A model generated the notes under the pieces. That model did no database searches. It was not told the DNA's origin and saw only the letters and a program-made list of their open reading frames with translations. Positions 1-7,618 of a stretch of 42,565 nt of DNA are shown piece after piece. Positions within the stretch are counted from its first letter, which is position 1. Each line of letters starts with the position of its first letter. Location: the IMG/VR virus record IMGVR_UViG_3300027985_000052, positions 1-42,565 of that record. One strand, given 5' to 3'. The stretch is from a virus. A program made the translations under genes and the position numbers.

Positions 1-144
1 CCGAACTTGGGCATATATCATTCTTGGGCGCTTGGCGAATCCGGTTGGAACACGCAAAACGACGCCAACCTTAAACTAATCGACGCTATGATTTTCCTTA
101 GCGTTCTTTCGGCCACAACGACAGCGGAACCGGGAAGCCCGGCG
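1..144. repeat. Terminal overlap, left copy
   Basis: Bases 1-144 are identical to 42422-42565, and the same open reading frame passes through both. This is what a circular or circularly permuted genome looks like when its contig ends overlap. It marks a unique genome length of 42,421 bp. Confidence 0.95.
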
Positions 145-441
145 GCTGGCGACCGTTACATTGTTCCAGCTTCAGCAACCGGCACCAATTGGGCCGGGGA
201 AGACGGAAAGGTTGCAGTCTATGACGGGTCGGCTTGGGCCTTCTATGCGCCCGCTGAAGACTGGAAGGCCCGCGCTGAAGATACCGGCCAACCTTGGCTT
301 TACACGTCGTCGGCTTGGGCGCTGGAAGGTTCCACATACGGCCAGTATGCCGACGATACAGCCGCCAGCGGCGGGGGCGTTCCTGTTGGCGGCTATTACG
401 TCAATTCTTCGACCGGGGCGCTTACGGTTCGCTTGGTATAA
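1..441 (+). CDS. DUF2793-like tail-associated protein, 3' part (start lies at 42404, across the circular junction)
   Basis: This is the body of a 152-residue protein whose ATG is at 42404. The first six codons lie before the junction and the frame continues unbroken at base 1. A TTG at base 7 is not the start. The middle matches the DUF2793 pattern as I know it: a GSPAAGDRYIVP stretch, then a W-A-G-E-D-G-K-V-A-V-Y-D-G-SAW segment, then a FYAPAEDWKAR block followed by DGSAW-like repeats. DUF2793 proteins often lie at the end of phage tail modules, and their exact role is not known to me. It follows the tail-tip gene by 3 bp and ends just before a bidirectional terminator. A receptor-binding accessory or fibre-tip role is an inference from position. 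Confidence 0.7.
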   Translation, partial: PNLGIYHSWALGESGWNTQNDANLKLIDAMIFLSVLSATTTAEPGSPAAGDRYIVPASATGTNWAGEDGKVAVYDGSAWAFYAPAEDWKARAEDTGQPWLYTSSAWALEGSTYGQYADDTAASGGGVPVGGYYVNSSTGALTVRLV

Positions 442-443
442 GA

Positions 444-463
444 AAAGGGGCTTCGGCCCCTTT
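444..463. terminator. Bidirectional terminator between convergent genes
   Basis: A perfect 8-bp stem, AAAGGGGC / GCCCCTTT, encloses a TTCG loop. It is flanked by A-rich sequence on one side and T-rich on the other, so it can end both the tail operon (plus) and the replication operon (minus), whose last genes converge here with stops at 441 and 469. Confidence 0.9.
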
Positions 464-468
464 ATTCG

Positions 469-2496
469 TTAGAAAAACAATGATTCGGTTTGCGGTTCAC
501 GCATTCCCCCGCAATCGTAAAGCATATCGACAGCTTTGTTTATATACCAATCGTAATTTATATCTTCGGGGAATTCTTCGGGCAAATCCATTAAAGGGCG
601 CGCCCCGTCTGTTCGACTTACTTTGTTTCCGCTTCCAAGATACGCAATATAACCGGCTTCGCCTTTCGGGTAATAGAAGCGAACAACCTTGCCCAAATAA
701 ACGCCGTTCTTTTCGCCGCCGCCTTTAACGTTCCGCACGGTAACAAAGCGGCGAATGTCTTTGCATTTTTTAACCGTCTTTTCGACTGGCGTTTTGTTCT
801 TTAGGTATTCAATAACAGCGTCGGAACAAATAAGCGTTTCAGGGTTCTTTGAAAGAATCGAATTCAAAGCCGACCCGCGTTCGCAATAAGTACCCTTTGT
901 CTTACAGCCTAAACGGTCGTCAAGAAAGCGCGCTTCAGGGTCGCCGCCGTCGGCTTTAACCGCGATATACGAATTAACGTCGCGGCTATAGGTTGCAAGA
1001 TAGCGGGTTTCTTCAGTTTCAAAACCTGTCTTCGCTTCCCAATCTGCAATAATGGCCCTAACGTCTTTATGGCGGTTTTTATGATACTTTGAAACAACGC
1101 CGTCGGTGTTGCCTGATACAACGTCAATACCGGCGTCTTCAAGCATTTCAATAAGCATAAGAAGCACAAGTTGCCCGGTAATGGTAACTTGAAGCATAAG
1201 TTGCGGCGCGTAAAGCGTTGAATACTTGTTTCCAAGTTTGCCGAAGCTTCCGTTAATAGTAATCTTCAAACTGTCGGCAATTGTCTTCCAACGTTTCGCC
1301 GCTTCCCGGTCGCCCGCTTTTTTGGCCTTGGCCGCTTCCGCTTTTGCATGAATGCGGGTTTCGACTATCTTGTTGTAAACCTGAAGGAACGCTTCGCCAA
1401 GGTGCGGCGGGAACAAACCTTGATTCAAAATAATTCGCGGATAAAACGAAGCAACGTCGTTGTCTGCAAGAATAATGTCGTCGGTCGCTATGTGTGCAAC
1501 TTTCTTTTCTTGCGAATGAAGCCCACCCATTCCCATTTTATAAACGCTGTTGCCAATTCGCACTTTCAGCTTTTCAAGTGTGGGCGGCATTATCGGGGAA
1601 CCCATACCGTCAAGGTAAAAACGGGTTTCGCGCACCACTTCAAGCATTTGTTTAAGTTCGGGCGAACGATACGAAATGAAGTCGGGTATATTGTACTGAA
1701 GAACAAGACTATCGTTGAACTTCGGCTTTCGCGGATAGTAACCAAGAACTTTTTGCAATTCGCTGTTAATTACAGCTTCGGCAACTTGCGCGTCTGATTT
1801 CGAACGAAGGTCAACGCCGTATTCTTCCGACATTTCGGTTCGAAGCTTCAATTCCGGGGCAAGTTCGTTAAATAGAAGTTCGGTGTTTGCAAGGTCGTTG
1901 CAGCAATAAGGCCGAACAACTTTGGCGTCGTCGGCTGTTAAAATGTGGTATTCAGGAAACGGCAAATCTTGCATAGTGGCACAATGCAAACGCCCGGCGT
2001 AAAGCTTCAATGAACCTTGCAACGGTGCGACTTCAATTAGGTCAATATGGTTATATTGTTGGATTTGAAGCCCGTATTCTTTTTCGAACGCCCAAGGTGT
2101 GTTATTACCTTTAATGATAAAATCCGACGCTTCTTTTAGTTCTTCGCACGTTGCGCCTTTAATGGCAAGCGACATAATCGGTATGTCGTAATTGCGCGAA
2201 TTGAAGCCCACAATACAGAAGCGCCAAAGCATCCAAAGAAGTTTATTCGGGTTAAAGCTGAAGTCTGGCGATTGTTCGAACGCGACGAACTTTCCGTTCG
2301 ACAGGCATTTGAACGCAACATAAAAAAAGTTTCGGTAACATTCAACGTCAAAGACGAACACGCTTCCAGCCGGAACCGACAAAAGTTCGTCGTCTGTCAT
2401 GTATTCGACAGGATTTAACGCCAGCCGCACCGCTTGCGAAAGCTTGTCGATACTTCGGTTGTTTTTGGCTACAAGAAAGCCGTCTTCGTTTAACAT
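469..2496 (-). CDS. Family B DNA polymerase with 3'-5' exonuclease domain
   Basis: Replicative DNA polymerase of 675 residues. The exonuclease comes first: motif I FDVE (D50, E52), motif II NSRNYD (D104) and motif III Y197-CCN-D201. The polymerase motifs follow in family B order: motif A D347-V-A-S-F-Y-P, motif B K411 with NGSFG, and motif C NTDG around D465. It is shorter than cellular family B enzymes, as in other small phage versions. The protein ends in QTESLFF, which resembles a bacterial clamp-binding tail (S-L-F core), and the gene just upstream encodes a clamp-like protein. The ATG at 2496 is preceded by a GGGGG Shine-Dalgarno sequence. It is the last gene of the minus-strand operon and runs into the terminator at 444-463. 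It contains no GAG or CTC triplet on either strand. Confidence 0.93.
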   Translation of the reverse strand: MLNEDGFLVAKNNRSIDKLSQAVRLALNPVEYMTDDELLSVPAGSVFVFDVECYRNFFYVAFKCLSNGKFVAFEQSPDFSFNPNKLLWMLWRFCIVGFNSRNYDIPIMSLAIKGATCEELKEASDFIIKGNNTPWAFEKEYGLQIQQYNHIDLIEVAPLQGSLKLYAGRLHCATMQDLPFPEYHILTADDAKVVRPYCCNDLANTELLFNELAPELKLRTEMSEEYGVDLRSKSDAQVAEAVINSELQKVLGYYPRKPKFNDSLVLQYNIPDFISYRSPELKQMLEVVRETRFYLDGMGSPIMPPTLEKLKVRIGNSVYKMGMGGLHSQEKKVAHIATDDIILADNDVASFYPRIILNQGLFPPHLGEAFLQVYNKIVETRIHAKAEAAKAKKAGDREAAKRWKTIADSLKITINGSFGKLGNKYSTLYAPQLMLQVTITGQLVLLMLIEMLEDAGIDVVSGNTDGVVSKYHKNRHKDVRAIIADWEAKTGFETEETRYLATYSRDVNSYIAVKADGGDPEARFLDDRLGCKTKGTYCERGSALNSILSKNPETLICSDAVIEYLKNKTPVEKTVKKCKDIRRFVTVRNVKGGGEKNGVYLGKVVRFYYPKGEAGYIAYLGSGNKVSRTDGARPLMDLPEEFPEDINYDWYINKAVDMLYDCGGMREPQTESLFF

Positions 2497-2508
2497 TTCA
2501 AACCCCCG

Positions 2509-3645
2509 TCAAAATGGAATGTCGTCTTCGAACGTATCAACGTCGGTTGGCCCTTCGGTTTGTGTGTGACGTTCGACACCCATTACTATTCCGCGCACGT
2601 TATCGCCGAAGAAGAAAGCTTTATTAGAAGATTCTTCAAAATGCACTTTTTCAAATGCTTTTTCGACCATAAGCAAATATTTAGAGTTAAAACCCATACC
2701 TTCGGGCAACCCTTCAATTATATACGTTGACGCTTCGTTTTCAAGTTCGTTCGACGCAAGCTTTCCTTCTTCAAAGTAAACAACGCCGTTTCGTGTAAAC
2801 GCTTGAATCGACTTGACAGCTTGAAAGAATTCTTCAGGCACGGGCCAAGGGTTCAAACCTTCGCATTCAAACAACGGCGCATAATTCGGGAAGCGTTCGC
2901 CGTAAAGTTGGGTTTTAATAAAGCTGTCGTCGTCGAACCAGAAGGTTGCAGACGGGCCAGAATAGCCAAAGCGGGCAAGGGGTTTACCGGCCTTCACAAT
3001 GGCCGCGACAGCCGCTTTAGGCACCAACAGGCCGGGCGGAAGGTCTATGCCGTGCCAGTATTCCGCCAAGACGTGCCCGTTGGTCGCCACGGCGCTTCCA
3101 GACTGAAGCAAAACCGACGCATACGCGGCATTTGGTGCCCCTTCGGTCGCCAGCGGTGCCAGCATGGCGAACGCGTCTTTAATGCGGTCGTCTATTTCGG
3201 CGCAAGGTTCGTCGGGCGCACTTATCGAAAGTTGGTCGAAAGGTACGCAAGGAACTAGCGCGCGAAACGCCCCGGATACAACAGAAATCGAAGTTTGCGA
3301 CAGTTGCGAAATTGAAAGGTCGTCGCCCGTCTTTTTCAAGGCTTCTTCAAATTGCGTTGTTTGTGGGCAAGCGGTCAAGTCTTCTTCGACCTTTGTTGCG
3401 ATTGTCATAACTCCGTCAGAAGCCGCCGCCCAATTGCCGGTTATCATGCAAAATTGCTGTTGCGTTGTCCCGGTCTTCTTTTGAACAGGCTTCAAGAACT
3501 TCAACGCGTTCAACAAAGACTTCGCCGGGGTAACTGGCGATTGCGCCTTTCGGCGGGCGCGGTGTTTCTTCTTTGGCGGTTCCGGGGCCGCTTCAACTTT
3601 ATCTTCGTCTTCTGGAATCGGAATGTCTTTGTCTAAAGTTGTCAT
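2509..3645 (-). CDS. Sliding-clamp-like (DnaN-type) protein with an SSB-like acidic C-terminal tip
   Basis: 378 residues from the ATG at 3645, which has a GGTGA Shine-Dalgarno and sits 4 bp after the helicase stop. An alternative start at 3699 would add 18 residues inside the helicase gene. After a charged, basic N-terminal tail (about residues 1-40) the protein resembles a bacterial beta clamp: a region with TTQQQFCMITGNWAAASDGV, a middle domain with SAVATNGHVLAEYW and LVPKAAVAAIV, then YGERFPNYAPLF, like the clamp signature for the third domain. The extreme C-terminus is FEDDIPF, matching the acidic tip by which bacterial SSB recruits partners, where a clamp would normally end differently. 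The clamp call rests on pattern and position beside the polymerase; the tail is read directly from the sequence. Confidence 0.7.
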   Translation of the reverse strand: MTTLDKDIPIPEDEDKVEAAPEPPKKKHRARRKAQSPVTPAKSLLNALKFLKPVQKKTGTTQQQFCMITGNWAAASDGVMTIATKVEEDLTACPQTTQFEEALKKTGDDLSISQLSQTSISVVSGAFRALVPCVPFDQLSISAPDEPCAEIDDRIKDAFAMLAPLATEGAPNAAYASVLLQSGSAVATNGHVLAEYWHGIDLPPGLLVPKAAVAAIVKAGKPLARFGYSGPSATFWFDDDSFIKTQLYGERFPNYAPLFECEGLNPWPVPEEFFQAVKSIQAFTRNGVVYFEEGKLASNELENEASTYIIEGLPEGMGFNSKYLLMVEKAFEKVHFEESSNKAFFFGDNVRGIVMGVERHTQTEGPTDVDTFEDDIPF

Positions 3646-3649
3646 ATTG

Positions 3650-5302
3650 TCACCATTCAGCCGATAAAACTTCGGGATACTTCTTGTTAGTCCAAACACG
3701 AACCCGCGACGGAACCCTTAATTCGGATACATGGCGCAAGGCTTCGTTCGTTGTTGCTGGCGGTTCGGCATGGTGCCGCTGTCGCCACCAGTCGCGGGCG
3801 CGCTTGCCCGGCAAACCGTTATGTTCAAGACAAACCCATTCGTTGAACATTTGAAAGCCGCAAAAATACGAAACTTTAATTGAAGGCGGCGAAACAAGTA
3901 TTCCGTCGCTGTTCCGTTTTTCGTGCAAGTTATATATTACCTTTTGAACGTCGAAATATTCAACAACCGGCGCGTCGCTTCTAAGAAGTTCGTCGGTTCC
4001 AGCCGCCGCAAATATCTTCGTTTCAAAACTGAATTCGCTTCCGCAACTTATGCAATGCCGCGCCGAAGCATGGTTGTAAACGCCGCAAACTTCGCAAATA
4101 CGAACCGGCGCGTCGCCCCCGCCTTTGCCCGGCTTGCGCGGTTTAATCGGGTCGTTGATAGGCCCAAGGCGTCGCGTGTTACCGGCGAAGTCAAGAACAA
4201 GGCAATTTTGTTTGCCAGTGTCGGGCGAAGGTCGGGTTCCGCGCCCTAGCATTTGAACCCACAAGCCCGGCGACATTGTAGGGCGTAGCATTCCGATAAG
4301 GTCAATCGGCGGGTGGTCGAAGCCGGTTGTCAACTTGTTGTTGTTGACCAAGGCCCGAAGTTCGCCGGATTTAAACGCCTTAATACGGGCGTCGTTTTCA
4401 GCCGCTTTAAGCTTGGAATGCGACGCGGCGGCGGGTATTCCGAAGCTTTGAAGCATGGCCGCGACGTGTTCGCTATTTTCGACGCCTGAAGCGAAGATTA
4501 ACCAGCTTTGCCGGTCGTATCCAAGTTCGACCATTTCTTTAACAGCGTCGTAAGTAATTTCGTCGGCAACTTCGTTAAGTTGTTTGCCGTTGAAATCACC
4601 CGCCGCCATTTTTACGTTAGAAGTGTCGATTTCAACTTGTGTACGTTTAGGAATAAGCGGGGAAAGGTAGCCTTCAAAGATAAGACGATTGAACGCTTCG
4701 ACGCCGGTTATGTCGTAACAAAGGTCGGTAAACAACCCGTCGTCGTCTGTAATCATACCTTGCTTTAAACGGTACGGCGTAGCGGTTAGGCCAATAACTT
4801 TCAAATGCGGGTTAATCTTCAAAAGTTCGGCGATAACGTATTGATACATTGTATCTTCGTTCGGGCCTAACAAATGGCATTCGTCAATAATAACAAGGTC
4901 GCGCCAACCAAAATGTTTTAAATGCGGCGGCGTTCCGTCATCTTGTTCAAGACTTTTTTGAATAGCTTTTGAAACAGATTGAACGCCACCGAATACGATT
5001 GGAAGAATCATATCGCGCGACTTTAACCCAGCTGAATAAATCCCAAGCGGGGCCGTCGGCCAAACTGACAACAACTTTTCGGCGTTTTGTTCAATCAATT
5101 CTTTAACGTGCGTCAACATCATTATTCGCTGATTCGGCCAATAGCCGAAGACGCGCCGAACAAAGTTCGCAATTACAATCGACTTGCCCGTTCCGGTCGG
5201 CATGGCAACAACAGGGTTTCCCGTGCCGCCACTTTGGAAATAATCGAATATCGAAAATTCCGCTTCGTCTTGATACCAGCGATTCGCGTAAATACTAGAC
5301 AT
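3650..5302 (-). CDS. SF2 DEAD/DEAH-type helicase with a zinc knuckle
   Basis: ATP-dependent helicase of 550 residues. Walker A is MPTGTGKS (residues 34-41), Walker B DECH (140-143), motif III TATP (173-176) and motif VI QMLGRGTRPS (350-359). A four-cysteine knuckle follows (C403, C406, C417, C420). A C-terminal extension of about 110 residues with several tryptophans is a common companion of phage helicases of this type. Its ATG at 5302 overlaps the end of the methyltransferase gene by 8 bp, and the clamp-like gene starts 4 bp after its stop. That packing makes it part of the replication operon; duplex unwinding at forks or during recombination is inferred. Confidence 0.93.
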   Translation of the reverse strand: MSSIYANRWYQDEAEFSIFDYFQSGGTGNPVVAMPTGTGKSIVIANFVRRVFGYWPNQRIMMLTHVKELIEQNAEKLLSVWPTAPLGIYSAGLKSRDMILPIVFGGVQSVSKAIQKSLEQDDGTPPHLKHFGWRDLVIIDECHLLGPNEDTMYQYVIAELLKINPHLKVIGLTATPYRLKQGMITDDDGLFTDLCYDITGVEAFNRLIFEGYLSPLIPKRTQVEIDTSNVKMAAGDFNGKQLNEVADEITYDAVKEMVELGYDRQSWLIFASGVENSEHVAAMLQSFGIPAAASHSKLKAAENDARIKAFKSGELRALVNNNKLTTGFDHPPIDLIGMLRPTMSPGLWVQMLGRGTRPSPDTGKQNCLVLDFAGNTRRLGPINDPIKPRKPGKGGGDAPVRICEVCGVYNHASARHCISCGSEFSFETKIFAAAGTDELLRSDAPVVEYFDVQKVIYNLHEKRNSDGILVSPPSIKVSYFCGFQMFNEWVCLEHNGLPGKRARDWWRQRHHAEPPATTNEALRHVSELRVPSRVRVWTNKKYPEVLSAEW

Positions 5303-6020
5303 TTTTCAACCTAAAAAGTTTTTCGATACTTTGTTTATTACCGCCACTTTTGCCGTTTGCGCTTAAAGAACTTGTTGCGACACTTTGCCAAACACATTCA
5401 AAATCATCAGGTGCATTATATTCGGATATAAAAACCTCATGTTCTTTTGAAACTTTGCGAACCCAATCCCAAAATTTGCAATGATTAAAGTCGTCCTTAT
5501 ACTTCGTCGTTCCTTCATAAGGCGGATCACAATAAACAAGCGAATTTTTAGGAATTTCAATTTCATCATAAGAAGCGTTGCAATACCAAACTTCGTTTAG
5601 TTTTGCAATTTGTTTTTGCATGTGACGAAAAGCTTCTTCTTGATAGTTTCGAACTGTTCCGATTGCCGTTTTAACTTCACCGGCGTAACCACCAAACCAT
5701 TTACCAGAATACGAACAATTAAAGCCAACATAACCAATAACATGCAATTCTTCGTCAAAATTGCGGCATTTTTCGTAAAATTCGCGCGTTACAGTTTGCG
5801 GCGGAATCCAACCATTCGCCAATGCTTTAAACATTTCAATTAAATACGGGTTGCAGTCATTCGCATAACGCGGGCCGTCTTCGTGCGGAACTTCGCAAAT
5901 CATATTCATTCCGCCAGCAAACGGTTCCACCCAAGGCCGACCGTTGCGAGGCGAAAGTTCGCAAATTTTAGCGTAAATTGCTTTTGCGAAACGTGCTTTA
6001 GAACCCATGTATTTCATCAT
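5295..6020 (-). CDS. D12-class N6-adenine DNA methyltransferase (Dam-like)
   Basis: 241 residues. The AdoMet-binding motif is VEPFAGGMN (31-39), the catalytic DPPY motif is at 165-168, and SYSGKWFGGY (103-112) is typical of the D12 class. It would methylate adenine in a short DNA site, probably to protect phage DNA from host restriction. The site cannot be read from sequence. GATC is the commonest target in this class, yet this genome has almost no GATC, and one of the two copies (5525) lies inside this very gene. The gene is visibly more AT-rich than its neighbours and contains a CTC triplet (near 5436), otherwise very rare here, so it may be a recent acquisition. ATG at 6020 with a GAGG Shine-Dalgarno; a second ATG follows at once. 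Confidence 0.92.
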   Translation of the reverse strand: MMKYMGSKARFAKAIYAKICELSPRNGRPWVEPFAGGMNMICEVPHEDGPRYANDCNPYLIEMFKALANGWIPPQTVTREFYEKCRNFDEELHVIGYVGFNCSYSGKWFGGYAGEVKTAIGTVRNYQEEAFRHMQKQIAKLNEVWYCNASYDEIEIPKNSLVYCDPPYEGTTKYKDDFNHCKFWDWVRKVSKEHEVFISEYNAPDDFECVWQSVATSSLSANGKSGGNKQSIEKLFRLKNV

Positions 6021-6033
6021 TAAACCTCATTCG

Positions 6034-7122
6034 TCAAATATTTTGCGTTATCGCCTTGTATTGTGGGCAAGCCCGCGGCACGAAATTGCGCGGAATTATG
6101 CCGTTGTGTTTCGAACAAAACCATTCGCCATTTTCGGCGGGGCTTGCGAAAGAACAGCTTCGGCAATTGACTTCGGGTTGTTCGTTCTTATGACAAATCC
6201 CGCTGAAATGGCAAAACTTGCATTTAAAAAACGTTGGGCTTTCCGAAAGCTTGGGCGGCGCTTTATCCGAAGTAATAATTTGTTCGGCCTTATGCTTCAT
6301 TTGTTCGCCTAAGTTATGGTCAAGCGGCACAACTTCAATATGAAGGTCGTCGTCGTTTTTGCAAATGTTCAGATACACAACGAAGCGAAACTTGTATTCG
6401 TTGCCATACGTTGACGTTTGCGCGAAGTGTTGCGGCTTGCTTACCGGCATTCCGTCTTTTTGTAAATCCGAAAAACCCTTTCCGGTTCCGTTCGTCTTAA
6501 ATTCAAGAAGAACAGGTTCGTCGATTCCGTACCGTTCGGGAAGTCGGGCGATACCGTCAAGCGACCCGCCAAAGTGCCCGTTTACGGCTGAAATTCGGTA
6601 TTGGGGAAATTCCAAACCGTCGGCGCGTGCGCGTTCTTTGTGCTTTTTGAAATACGGGTTATCTTCAAAGATTGGTTCGCAACAAGGGTCGCCGGGTTCT
6701 TCACCGGCCTTCAAAAGAATATAACTATCACTTTCGGCATGAAACCAAAGCGTATTATTCGTGAAATCGTCGGCCCAAATTTTAAAGCCGATACCTTCAA
6801 GCCATTCAATAAAACGGAATTCTTCGCGGTGCCCACGATTAAAAAGGCGCTGTTGCCGCCCTGTCGTTTTTTCGTGCTTGCACCAACGGAAGATATACCA
6901 AAGCTTGCGTTTGCATTCGTCGCCGATAAGACTTGCGCCCAAGTGCCAGCGGTGCCCGCCGTCGTAAGTGTCAACGCAATATTGGTCAACGTCTTCAAGA
7001 ATGCGTTTCGCAAGTGCCTTCGGAACCCCGGTGTCGCTAAGGTTTACGCTTTGCTTTCCGGCGTTTAATGTGGCTTGCGACTTTTCGTCGTTGGTCTTTT
7101 TCGCGCTTGTGTCTTTTTTCAT
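6034..7122 (-). CDS. PD-(D/E)XK-family nuclease with cysteine cluster
   Basis: 362 residues. A RecB/Cas4-like nuclease core is visible: D189 in GGSLDG followed by E207-F-K209 in VLLEFKT. A cysteine-rich C-terminus (C301, C304, C310, C320, C323) could hold zinc or an iron-sulphur cluster, as in Cas4-like enzymes. The likely role is DNA end processing in replication or recombination, together with the DUF669 protein and the Sak4-like ATPase upstream. The ATG at 7122 has a good AAGGTGAAG Shine-Dalgarno, so the gene truly overlaps the end of the previous gene by 86 bp in another frame. Both proteins are lysine-rich in that overlap. Confidence 0.82.
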   Translation of the reverse strand: MKKDTSAKKTNDEKSQATLNAGKQSVNLSDTGVPKALAKRILEDVDQYCVDTYDGGHRWHLGASLIGDECKRKLWYIFRWCKHEKTTGRQQRLFNRGHREEFRFIEWLEGIGFKIWADDFTNNTLWFHAESDSYILLKAGEEPGDPCCEPIFEDNPYFKKHKERARADGLEFPQYRISAVNGHFGGSLDGIARLPERYGIDEPVLLEFKTNGTGKGFSDLQKDGMPVSKPQHFAQTSTYGNEYKFRFVVYLNICKNDDDLHIEVVPLDHNLGEQMKHKAEQIITSDKAPPKLSESPTFFKCKFCHFSGICHKNEQPEVNCRSCSFASPAENGEWFCSKHNGIIPRNFVPRACPQYKAITQNI

Positions 7123-7555
7123 CTTGCTTCACCTTACGCCGACAAAGGGCTTCGTAATTGTCTTGAAAATAGGTCGCCGATAATTCCGCAACCCTTCGAA
7201 GTTGTTCTTCCGGTAGCCATGAAATATGGCATTCGTCAACAGGGATTTGCAAAGCCCCGGCAAGCCATTGGTAAGCCTTCTGTCTGGTCATTACCTTACT
7301 TCGCCAAAGCTTGTCGAATTCTTTATGTGCTGTCGCCCTAAGCTGTCGAATTCTTCGGTCGGCCATTCGGCCAAGTGGAATGTCGGTGCCGTGGTGACAA
7401 CCGACAGCGGCTTTGCAGTCTTTGCAAAACCAGATTTTCGGCCAATTGCCATAAGTTCGCCCGTATATGCGGTCGTTGGTTGTTAATTCGATATTCGAAG
7501 AACAACACGCGTCGCAAAGTTCGGGCAATGGCAACGCGTTTTTAATTTTTGACAT
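7037..7555 (-). CDS. DUF3268-like zinc-finger protein
   Basis: 172 residues. A CxxCC element near the N-terminus (C14, C17, C18), a WFCKDC element (C44, C47) and the VGCHHGTDIPLGRMADRRIR segment match the phage zinc-finger family DUF3268. The next stretch, HKEFDKLW...AYQWLAGAL...CHISWL, is also typical of that family. The last 45 or so residues are strongly basic (KRHKREKDQRRK and on), suggesting nucleic-acid binding. The function of the family is not known to me. Translation starts at 7555; an AAGGAG lies about 14 bases upstream, longer than usual. A terminator hairpin lies between it and the DUF669 gene upstream. Confidence 0.8.
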   Translation of the reverse strand: MSKIKNALPLPELCDACCSSNIELTTNDRIYGRTYGNWPKIWFCKDCKAAVGCHHGTDIPLGRMADRRIRQLRATAHKEFDKLWRSKVMTRQKAYQWLAGALQIPVDECHISWLPEEQLRRVAELSATYFQDNYEALCRRKVKQDEKRHKREKDQRRKVASHIKRRKAKRKP

Positions 7556-7587
7556 TCTATAGCGCCTTACTCCTTCGATAAAGAAAA

Positions 7588-7609
7588 CGTCGGGGCCGAA
7601 GCCCCGACG
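7588..7609 (-). terminator. Intrinsic terminator after the DUF669 gene
   Basis: A 9-bp perfect stem, CGTCGGGGC / GCCCCGACG, has a TTCG loop when read on the minus strand and is followed by TTTTCTTT. It lies just after the DUF669 stop. It probably attenuates rather than blocks transcription into the polymerase-side genes, because no convincing promoter is visible downstream of it. Confidence 0.85.
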
Positions 7610-7618
7610 CGTCGCGGG

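Noticed and set aside
1-144. True short direct terminal repeats of the virion DNA
   Set aside because: The repeat lies inside a continuous gene and looks like contig overlap from a circular or permuted genome. Read-end mapping would be needed to claim defined ends.
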